Shown piece after piece: positions 1-5,032 of a stretch of DNA of 5,150 bases; position 1 is the first letter of the stretch; every line of letters starts with the position of its first letter. Under the pieces are notes generated by a model. The model saw nothing but the letters and a program-made list of their open reading frames with translations. It did no database searches and was not told where the DNA came from. Location: contig DAOWOG010000133.1 of NCBI GenBank assembly GCA_030642185.1, forward strand, positions 1 to 5,150. The letters are read 5' to 3'. A program made the translations under genes and the position numbers. This stretch comes from Helicobacteraceae bacterium. Lineage in GTDB: Bacteria > Campylobacterota > Campylobacteria > Campylobacterales > Sulfurimonadaceae.

Positions 1-18
1 ATCAGATCCTTTTTAATT

Positions 19-432
19 TTATTCGTTTTTATCTTCAGGGATCAGGTGTTCTGCCAAAGCTTCCTTTATGTCCTCTGGTAGAGGCTTTGACCTCTTATTG
101 ACAAAATCATAGCACACCAGCACGGCGTCTCCCTTTGTCTTAAGTTCTCCTCTTTGCCAGGCTTCGTGATGCAACGTAAAGGATTTGTTCCCCAATCTTT
201 TTACATATGTCCTTATCTCCACATCGCCATTGAAGAATATCTCACCGAGGAAATCAAAATCTATCCTTGCCATTATCAGTCCCCATTTCTCATGACTCAG
301 GTCGAGATCTGGCTCGAACATACGGAATATCGGGTTCCTTGCCAGTTCGAACCATTCGGGAAGGACTGTATTGTTTACGTGTCCCAGGCCCTCGATATTG
401 CCGAATCTTGGGGTAACAGTGGTAACGAACAT
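19..432 (-). CDS. Acyl-CoA thioesterase, hotdog-fold 4HBT family
   Basis: A 137-residue protein of the single-hotdog 4-hydroxybenzoyl-CoA thioesterase type, expected to be a cytoplasmic oligomer that hydrolyses an acyl-CoA. The substrate cannot be told from sequence. The N-terminal signature RFGNIEGLGHVNNTVLPEWF (residues 9-28) is the family's substrate and active-site loop and opening of the central helix. Later segments typical of the fold are DFDFLGEIFFNGDVEIRTYV (the central strands) and AVLVCYDFVNKRSKPLP near the end. The start at 432 is chosen because AGGAGG (437-442) lies 4 bases before it; an upstream in-frame ATG at 513 would add 27 residues lying inside rpiB and not resembling the family. 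It starts 10 bases after the rpiB stop and is the last gene visible in the minus-strand operon. An oddity: the usual GDxDGxGHVNN loop reads GNIEGLGHVNN, so Glu14 stands where the catalytic Asp is normally found and Asn12 replaces another Asp. Confidence 0.87.
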   Translation of the reverse strand: MFVTTVTPRFGNIEGLGHVNNTVLPEWFELARNPIFRMFEPDLDLSHEKWGLIMARIDFDFLGEIFFNGDVEIRTYVKRLGNKSFTLHHEAWQRGELKTKGDAVLVCYDFVNKRSKPLPEDIKEALAEHLIPEDKNE

Positions 433-436
433 TTCT

Positions 437-442
437 CCTCCT
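437..442 (-). promoter_or_regulatory. Strong Shine-Dalgarno of the thioesterase gene
   Basis: On the minus strand the sequence reads AAAGGAGGAGAAATG. The full AGGAGG lies 4 bases before the ATG at 432 and overlaps nothing but the rpiB tail. It is the closest match to the consensus among the ribosome sites in this window and fixes the start codon. Confidence 0.75.
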
Positions 443-895
443 TTAAAGTGCAGCGGAACATCCGCCGATTGCCTCAATTTTGCCGACACGTCCGGTATGG
501 CGTCCGCCTTCAAAACTTCCGGCTATCCATGCATCAACAATTGATGCTGCCACGCCTTTTCCGACAACACGTTCGCCGAAACAGAGGACATTGGCATCGT
601 TATGCGCACGTGCCATCGTAGCGGTATAGGCATCATGACAGAGTGCTGCACGGATACCGGCATAACGGTTGGCTGTCATACTCATACCGATGCCTGATCC
701 GCAGATCAAAATTCCGCTTGCCTCATTATCGGCCAATACGGCTTCAGAAACTTTAATGGCAAAATCCGGATAATCAACACGGTCTTTATTGTAAGGTCCA
801 AGGTCAATGACTTCATGTCCTTTATTTTTTAGCATCTCTACGGTGTAGTCTTTGAGATCGAGACCGGCATGATCAGTTGCAATGTAAAATTTCAT
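443..895 (-). CDS. rpiB: Ribose-5-phosphate isomerase B
   Basis: A 150-residue RpiB/LacAB-family isomerase that interconverts ribose 5-phosphate and ribulose 5-phosphate in the non-oxidative pentose phosphate pathway; it is cytoplasmic and normally a dimer. Visible signatures are ATDHAG near the N-terminus (Asp8, His9), the GILICGSGIGMSMTANR loop with the catalytic Cys65, His98-Asn99 in ARAHNDANVL (E. coli His99/Asn100, ring opening), and the phosphate-binding arginines in EGGRHTGRV (Arg132, Arg136). Length equals the family's usual length. Of two in-frame ATGs six bases apart, the second (895) is preferred because AAGGA at 901-905 lies 5 bases upstream of it; the first, at 901, overlaps that ribosome site and would add only Met-Thr. 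The AAGGA overlaps the stop of the frame-restored M50 protease gene, so the two were once tightly coupled. The thioesterase gene follows 10 bases downstream. Confidence 0.95.
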   Translation of the reverse strand: MKFYIATDHAGLDLKDYTVEMLKNKGHEVIDLGPYNKDRVDYPDFAIKVSEAVLADNEASGILICGSGIGMSMTANRYAGIRAALCHDAYTATMARAHNDANVLCFGERVVGKGVAASIVDAWIAGSFEGGRHTGRVGKIEAIGGCSAAL

Positions 896-900
896 CGTCA

Positions 901-905
901 TCCTT
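901..905 (-). promoter_or_regulatory. Shine-Dalgarno that decides the rpiB start
   Basis: Minus strand CCTAAGGATGACGATG. AAGGA is 5 bases before the second ATG, whereas the first ATG begins on its last base. It also overlaps the TAA (904-906) that would end the unbroken M50 protease frame, suggesting stop-start coupling that the frameshift has disrupted. Confidence 0.6.
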
Positions 906-1579
906 AGGTTAAAAGTAGTTTGAGAATCATCTGTACCGGTGCGATCAGAAGATAGTCTTTAAGCGGTGTCATCAGCATAATAATGACAATGACCATACCG
1001 TAAGGTTCCGCTTTGTAAAAAAATTCGGCAACAGCATTCATTTGCCTTGAGACTCAGATACATCACAAAATGGGCACCGTCAAACTGGGGGATCGGAAGC
1101 AGGTTAAAGACAGCCAGTACAACATTGATCAAGAGTAGTTTAATCACAAAGATGTACGTAAAAAGATAGACCATACTGTCTGCCTGAGTCGGTTCGCTCA
1201 AAGAAAGAAGTACGATCGATGCCAGAGTTGCCAAAAAGAGGTTGTAGACAATGCCCGCAAGGCTGACCTGCATTGCGGCATTATAGCCTCCGTTATTAAT
1301 GACGGTACGCATATTGACAGGTACCGGTTTGGCCCAGCCAAATAGAAATCCGGGTCCCATCCCCAACAGCACTGGAATAAGGTACATCATAGCCGGTACG
1401 ATGATCGTCCCGAAGAGATCGACATGAACGATAGGATTGATGGAGAGGCGTCCGGCAGCTTTGGCAGTTGTGTCGCCGTATTTAAACGCAACCCATCCAT
1501 GCATGATCTCATGACCGATAATAGCGACAGCCAGTGCAAGAATAGCAGCAGCAATGGTTAATATATCAATAAAGTCCAT
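904..1579 (-). pseudogene. Site-2-type M50 membrane metalloprotease, frameshifted near 3' end
   Basis: A multi-spanning inner-membrane zinc protease of peptidase family M50 (short, PDZ-less group). HEIMH at residues 23-27 supplies two zinc ligands and the catalytic Glu within the first membrane helix; NLLPIPQFDGA at 159-169 carries the third ligand, Asp167; WAKPVPVN and NNGGYNAA (about 82-102) are typical family segments. As written, the frame turns after Asn180 into 26 Cys-rich aberrant residues and stops at 959. Deleting one copy of the tandem tetranucleotide at 1035-1042 restores a 223-residue protein whose C-terminus contains AEFFYKAEPYGM and a last hydrophobic helix, ending with TAA at 904-906. 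The ATG at 1579 is chosen; it lies 14 bases inside lepB. A GTG at 1597 would add six residues (VLIKTI, start read as Met). Both active-site motifs survive, so partial function cannot be excluded. A sequencing error is possible, but a clean 4-base duplication is more typical of a real mutation. Confidence 0.85.
1035..1042. repeat. Tetranucleotide tandem duplication (CATT x2) causing frameshift
   Basis: The plus strand reads CATTCATT, which is AATGAATG in the coding sense of the M50 protease. With both copies the frame is K-A-N-E-C-C-C-R; with one copy it is K-A-N-A-V-A-E-F-F-Y, followed by an open frame to 904 that matches the expected family C-terminus. It is a two-copy perfect repeat, consistent with replication slippage. 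Confidence 0.8.
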
Positions 1580-2384
1580 GATCGTCTTTATCAACACGGA
1601 TACGCTCTGTAACTGCCAGGTCGAGATGCTCTTTTTGTTCGAGATCAGTCGGTGTTTTACCTAAACGGTCCCAACGGATCTCATAATCGTCATCCATACT
1701 GAAGTAGACAAACCAGGGTGTACCCTCAAGCAGACCATAGGGAACTGTTCCCCAAAAACGGCTGTCGTTGGAGTGGTCGCGGTTATCCCCCATCATAAAG
1801 TACTGACCTTCCGGTACACGTATCGGGGGCATATTGAAAATCGGCATAGGGTAATGGCCGTTGTCAACAATCTTCTCATCATGATGAATTCCGGGGTGTT
1901 TGCTTTGATAAGGTGCTTTGATCCAATGTTTTCCGGCAAAGATGACAGTTGCGGCATCAGAAAAATGCTCTTTAATGTAGGTGTCTCCCCCTTTCGGATG
2001 CAGATAGAGATCTTTGTCTAACACAAAAAGCTCATCCCCGGGAAGACCGACGCAGCGTTTGACATAATGAAGCTGATTATTATTGGGATATCGAAAGATG
2101 ACAATATCACCGCGTTCAGGTTCATCGCCATCATAGATATGGCCGTCCGTACCCGGAACAAGTGGAATTTCCAAAAACGGAAGATGCGGTGTCGGAATGC
2201 CGTAGGCAAACTTTTTGGCAAACAGATGATCACCGATCAGCAGCGAATCTTTCATCGAACCGCTCGGAATGCGAAATGCCTGCGCAATAAAAAAGATAAT
2301 AAACAGTACGATGATAACCGTACCTGTCCAGGAATTTGAAAAGCGGTAGGCCTTTCCGGCAAAATGTAGGGCTTTGTCTTTCAT
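1566..2384 (-). CDS. lepB: Signal peptidase I
   Basis: A 272-residue type I leader peptidase (family S26) that removes signal peptides from exported proteins on the outer face of the inner membrane. One membrane segment lies at about residues 20-37, directly followed by box B, RIPSGSMKDSLLIGD, with nucleophile Ser43. The general base is Lys109 in HYVKRCVGLPGDE, and box E is GDNRDHSNDSRFWG at 199-212. RGDIVIFRYP (91-100) is also characteristic. The single anchor and a long insertion between boxes D and E fit proteobacterial enzymes, somewhat shorter than E. coli LepB. The start overlaps the folD stop by one base (TAATG) with AGAGAG just upstream, so translation is probably coupled to folD. Its 3' end overlaps the preferred M50 protease start by 14 bases. 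A likely client is the cytochrome c encoded divergently next door, which has a signal peptide. Confidence 0.96.
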   Translation of the reverse strand: MKDKALHFAGKAYRFSNSWTGTVIIVLFIIFFIAQAFRIPSGSMKDSLLIGDHLFAKKFAYGIPTPHLPFLEIPLVPGTDGHIYDGDEPERGDIVIFRYPNNNQLHYVKRCVGLPGDELFVLDKDLYLHPKGGDTYIKEHFSDAATVIFAGKHWIKAPYQSKHPGIHHDEKIVDNGHYPMPIFNMPPIRVPEGQYFMMGDNRDHSNDSRFWGTVPYGLLEGTPWFVYFSMDDDYEIRWDRLGKTPTDLEQKEHLDLAVTERIRVDKDDHGLY

Positions 2385-3238
2385 TAGCTCTCTTTAGCGT
2401 GTGCCTGAGCGGCACGAAGTGTATTTTTTAGCAGCATAGCAATGGTCATTGGACCGACACCGCCCGGAACCGGGGTGATGAAAGAAGCTTTCTTGCTGAC
2501 ATGTTCAAAATCGACATCACCGACAAGTTTTCCGTTATCAGCACGATTAATGCCGATGTCGATGATGATGGCTCCCTCTTTAACCATGTCCTCTTTAATG
2601 AGGTTTATCACACCGGCACCGACAAGAACGATATCTGCATTTTTTGTATGTGCCTTCAGATTATTTGTATAAATATGGGTGACCTGGACGGTAGCATTGG
2701 CATTGAGGAGCAGAGCAGCCATCGGTTTTCCGACAATGTTGGAAGCACCGACCACAACGGCATCCATTCCTTTCGGATCAATACCGTACTCGGCCAGCAG
2801 TTCCATCACTCCAAGCGGTGTGCAGGGAACGAAACCGTCAAGTCCCGTGTTTAGACGTCCGACATTATAGGGATGAAAACCGTCTACATCTTTATTGGGT
2901 GCGACCAGTTCAAGCAGTTTGGTGGTATCGATCTGCGGCGGCAATGGCAGTTGGATCAGTATCCCGTCGATGCTTGGGTTTTGATTCATCATCTGAATGG
3001 TGGTTTCAATTGCACCCTGTGAGATATCTTCCGGCATCTCATGGGTGACAGAGTAAAAACCTGCACGATCACAGGCTTTCTTTTTCATACCGACATAGGC
3101 TTGACTCGCCGGATCGGATCCAACCAAAATAACTGCAAGCCCCGGTGTGTGACCCGTTGACTTTTTAAGTACTTTAACATCAGATGCTACCTGCTCTTCA
3201 ATCTTTTTACCAAGCGCTTTTCCATCAAGGATTTGCAT
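2384..3238 (-). CDS. folD: Bifunctional methylenetetrahydrofolate dehydrogenase / cyclohydrolase
   Basis: A 284-residue cytoplasmic FolD, which oxidises 5,10-methylene-THF with NADP+ and hydrolyses the product to 10-formyl-THF, supplying one-carbon units for purine and initiator formyl-Met synthesis. The catalytic residues are in place: Tyr48 and Lys52 in AYVGMKKKAC, Gln96 in DGILIQLPLPP, and Asp119 in KDVDGFHPYNVGRL. The dinucleotide-binding loop is VVGASNIVGKP (162-172), and PVPGGVGPMTIAMLL is near the C-terminus. Length is normal. The ATG at 3238 is preferred because GGTGA lies shortly before it and the protein then opens as MQILDGKAL, as in relatives; an upstream in-frame ATG at 3250 would add only MVKN. 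It is the first gene of the minus-strand operon, beginning about 105 bases from the divergent cytochrome gene and sharing one base with lepB. Confidence 0.95.
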   Translation of the reverse strand: MQILDGKALGKKIEEQVASDVKVLKKSTGHTPGLAVILVGSDPASQAYVGMKKKACDRAGFYSVTHEMPEDISQGAIETTIQMMNQNPSIDGILIQLPLPPQIDTTKLLELVAPNKDVDGFHPYNVGRLNTGLDGFVPCTPLGVMELLAEYGIDPKGMDAVVVGASNIVGKPMAALLLNANATVQVTHIYTNNLKAHTKNADIVLVGAGVINLIKEDMVKEGAIIIDIGINRADNGKLVGDVDFEHVSKKASFITPVPGGVGPMTIAMLLKNTLRAAQAHAKES

Positions 3239-3309
3239 GTTTTTCACCATATTTATGCGTTTCCAAGGTCATTAAAAATATTTGGAAGTACACTCTAATT
3301 TTTAGGTGA

Positions 3310-3315
3310 TATAAT
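3310..3315 (+). promoter_or_regulatory. Sigma-70 -10 box for the cytochrome c / lyase transcript
   Basis: A perfect TATAAT sits 29 bases before the cytochrome ATG, so a start of transcription near 3321-3324 would leave a leader of about 22 bases. No good -35 hexamer is seen at the 17-base position, but the T-rich TAATTTTTAGGTGA just upstream resembles the weak -35, T-rich upstream pattern of Campylobacter and Helicobacter sigma-70 promoters. It rests on sequence pattern alone. Confidence 0.6.
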
Positions 3316-3316
3316 A
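3311..3316 (-). promoter_or_regulatory. Possible -10 box for the folD operon
   Basis: Read on the minus strand this is TATTAT, one mismatch from TATAAT, within GGTATTATATC. It almost completely overlaps the plus-strand TATAAT. It would give a folD leader of roughly 65 bases. No matching -35 is evident, and the A/T-rich stretch at 3271-3284 offers weaker alternatives. Confidence 0.35.
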
Positions 3317-3344
3317 CCGATATTAAGATAATAAGGTGCTTTGG

Positions 3345-3695
3345 ATGCGATTGCTGCTATTGATATTACTCTATAATGCACTTTTTTCTGCTGAATCATT
3401 TATCACAAAAGAAGAGTATGCTGATCAGCTTTATCATAATCCTCGGGGGATAGGGTGTCATCTTTGTCATGGTGAAAAAGGTGAAGGAAAACTGATCGCA
3501 AAGTATGTGCATAAAGGTGAAGAGAAAGCCTTTCATCCGCCTGCGATCAATGGGCTTGATTATGATCATTTTACGCAGGCACTGAAGCGGCGCAACGAAG
3601 GCATGCCGCGTTACTTTTTAACGATTGATGAGATGCATGCACTCTACTTTTATCTCCATCCTGATCACGAAAGGGAAGACGATTCTGATGAATGA
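3345..3695 (+). CDS. Small periplasmic monoheme class I cytochrome c
   Basis: A 116-residue exported electron carrier. Residues 1-16 are an N-terminal hydrophobic signal (one Arg, then a Leu-rich run ending ALFSAES), with cleavage somewhere around 16-18. The single covalent heme site is CHLCH at residues 38-42. The distal ligand is most likely Met87 in GMPRYF, followed by a helix ELHALYFYL-like segment (EMHALYFYL, 96-104) as in class I cytochromes c. The C-terminus is highly acidic (HEREDDSDE). The ATG at 3345 is preferred: AAGGTG at 3333-3338 lies 6 bases upstream, and the protein then begins with a normal signal peptide. A GTG at 3336 would add three residues and overlap that site. It is first of the plus-strand group and overlaps the downstream lyase-family gene by 8 bases. 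Redox partner unknown; a role in a respiratory chain is inferred only. Confidence 0.87.
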   Translation: MRLLLLILLYNALFSAESFITKEEYADQLYHNPRGIGCHLCHGEKGEGKLIAKYVHKGEEKAFHPPAINGLDYDHFTQALKRRNEGMPRYFLTIDEMHALYFYLHPDHEREDDSDE

Positions 3696-4620
3696 TACAG
3701 CGATTCTGCAACGTGCGATTGAGACTAAAGATGCAGGTATGATTGATGCAATCCTTGTGCCGCAAAAGCGGCGTATCAACGACACTGAACAGTACCGATC
3801 AGCACTGATGCTCTCGGCAAACAACCTTAAACATCTCAATAAGATACCAGACATTGAAGCTGAATGTATCATCCTCAATCTTGAAGACGGTGTTTCCGCC
3901 GAGCTGAAACCGATTGCCCTTCGCTTATCGGCTTTGGTACTTTCAAATCTTCCTCAGAGTGCAAAGAAGCTTGTTGTCCGCGTCAATGCACTCGATGAGG
4001 GCGGACGGGATGAGATACGCTTTTTAAATGCCTATAGGCCAGATGCCATTCGACTTCCTAAAGTCCGTCCGGTGAGTGATGTCAAAGAGGCACTTAAACT
4101 TATCGATGAGGGGATTGAACTGCATCTCTCCATTGAGACCAAAGAAGCGTGGCTGGCGATGGCTGAGCTGGCGGTAGACAATCGTGTCAAAGCATTTTAT
4201 CTCGGCATTTTGGATCTGTTTGCCGACATGGGACTTTCACAGCAGCTTATTCAACCCGACAATCCTGCGATGCACTATATGCTTTCACATTTTCTGATCA
4301 CTTCAAGAGCTGCAGGTGTCAAACCGGTCTCTTTTGTTTTTCAGGATTATCAGGATACTCAGACTTTTAACAGGTGGCTTCATTTGGAAAAAGAGATGGG
4401 TTTTGATGCCAAAGGGTGCTTGTCGCCGACTCAGGTCAAAGCGGTTCATTCTGTTTTTGGCATTGATGAAACTGCACTGGAAAAGGCAAGAGAAATTGTG
4501 AGGCTCTTTGAGAGGATGCGCGACAAAGGGATTACCGGTTTTAGTCATGATGATTATGGTTTTATTGATGAGCCGATTTACAAAGGGGCTTTATCGGTAA
4601 TACGCCTCAATCAGGAGTAA
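3688..4620 (+). CDS. HpcH/HpaI aldolase / citrate lyase beta family protein
   Basis: A 310-residue TIM-barrel protein of the CitE-like C-C lyase family, whose members cleave or form acyl-CoA esters such as citryl-, malyl- or citramalyl-CoA with Mg2+. Family landmarks are YRSALML (36-42), LNLEDGV (63-69), the substrate-binding Arg98 in VVRVNALD, the predicted metal ligands Glu150 in LSIETKEA and Asp176 in LGILDLFADMG, and GCLSPTQVKAVHSVF near the C-terminus, matching the family's IHPxQ segment. It departs from typical CitE: the usual VPG after RSxL is LSA, LDLEDAV is LNLEDGV, and about 35 residues precede the barrel. It may therefore act on another substrate. The ATG at 3688 overlaps the cytochrome stop by 8 bases, with AAGGGAAG about 9 bases upstream; in-frame ATGs from 3625 lie deep in the cytochrome gene. 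In an autotroph with a reductive TCA cycle it could handle related CoA esters, but that is inference. Confidence 0.82.
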   Translation: MNDTAILQRAIETKDAGMIDAILVPQKRRINDTEQYRSALMLSANNLKHLNKIPDIEAECIILNLEDGVSAELKPIALRLSALVLSNLPQSAKKLVVRVNALDEGGRDEIRFLNAYRPDAIRLPKVRPVSDVKEALKLIDEGIELHLSIETKEAWLAMAELAVDNRVKAFYLGILDLFADMGLSQQLIQPDNPAMHYMLSHFLITSRAAGVKPVSFVFQDYQDTQTFNRWLHLEKEMGFDAKGCLSPTQVKAVHSVFGIDETALEKAREIVRLFERMRDKGITGFSHDDYGFIDEPIYKGALSVIRLNQE

Positions 4621-4623
4621 AAA

Positions 4624-5031
4624 ATGTCGTCTGGCTACACTCCACCATTCACTATCACATCAAAAATGCTAGACCTTACAAGCAGAATAGCTGAGAACTT
4701 AACAGAACTCAAACATAACAAGAGCCAAGTCATTACTACAATGCTCAGGAAGAAGAACCGTATTAAGACTTTGGCAGGAACACTGGAGATGATTTTAGAG
4801 GCAATTCTCAAGGTCGGTAATAAGGTCGGCAATAAGGTCGGTAATCTTACAGAAAATCAGATACTCATCATCGAGCTAATGAAAAAAGAGTCGAAAATGG
4901 GCGCTAAGGCATTAGCTGAACATGTAGGCATTTTAATAAGAAAGATAGAAGAGAATGTTGCTAAACTTAAAAAGATGAATATCATTGAAAGAGTGGGCGG
5001 TACACGCGGACATTGGGAAATGAAGGACTAA
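4624..5031 (+). CDS. Internally deleted Fic-family protein (N-terminus fused to C-terminal winged helix)
   Basis: A 135-residue protein with both ends of a Fic protein but no middle. Residues 4-55 match the Fic N-terminal region (YTPPFTIT, a helix, then RKKNRIKTLAGTLE, where relatives continue into the IEGN of the inhibitory motif). From residue 56 it jumps to what is normally the segment after the Fic core: MILEAILK, three VGN repeats, and a winged helix-turn-helix at about 75-131 (LTENQ, KALAEHVGI, IERVGGTRGHW). The catalytic HPFxxGNGR motif is absent, so AMP transfer is not possible. The frame is open, so the product may be a stable DNA-binding relic or an eroding gene. Its ribosome site AGGAG (4614-4618) lies in the last codons of the upstream lyase gene, 3 bases of spacer separating stop and start. 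G+C is lower than in the genes before it. An MNT nucleotidyltransferase follows one base downstream. Confidence 0.72.
   Translation: MSSGYTPPFTITSKMLDLTSRIAENLTELKHNKSQVITTMLRKKNRIKTLAGTLEMILEAILKVGNKVGNKVGNLTENQILIIELMKKESKMGAKALAEHVGILIRKIEENVAKLKKMNIIERVGGTRGHWEMKD
4810..4845 (+). repeat. Three tandem 12-base repeats encoding KVGN
   Basis: The unit aaggtcggtaat occurs three times head to tail with one change (the middle copy has ggcaat), giving KVGN-KVGN-KVGN in the Fic-like protein. Variable VGN/VGV runs at this place, between the Fic core and the winged helix, are familiar in this family, and probably form a flexible linker of changing copy number. Confidence 0.85.
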
Positions 5032-5032
5032 A

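Noticed and set aside
1..18. Terminator after the thioesterase gene
   Set aside because: Only 18 bases are visible, A/T-rich but with no stem; the operon may continue beyond the window.
433..513. 27-residue N-terminal extension of the thioesterase from an ATG at 513
   Set aside because: It lies within the rpiB reading region, does not resemble hotdog proteins, and a near-perfect ribosome site precedes the ATG at 432.
154..621. 155-residue open frame on the plus strand
   Set aside because: It is antisense to the thioesterase and rpiB, both clear family members; its Cys/His/Arg-rich composition is what a mirror frame gives.
1017..1024. TTTTTTA heptamer as a programmed -1 frameshift site in the protease gene
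   Set aside because: The heptamer is in the correct phase, but a -1 shift leads after 14 codons to a TGA stop; only a +1 shift or loss of one base restores the family-like C-terminus.
1580..1597. GTG at 1597 as the M50 protease start
   Set aside because: It adds six residues deeper inside lepB without a good ribosome site; the ATG at 1579 gives the N-terminus expected for the family, though the choice is not certain.
2501..2854. 117-residue plus-strand open frame
   Set aside because: It is antisense to folD, which has every catalytic motif; no recognisable domain or ribosome site.
3618..3878. 86-residue minus-strand open frame over the cytochrome-lyase overlap
   Set aside because: It is the complement of two supported genes, with no family resemblance.
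4810..4845. Tandem repeats as a CRISPR array or plasmid iteron
   Set aside because: The units are 12 bases with no spacers, lie in frame within a coding region, and encode a known family linker.
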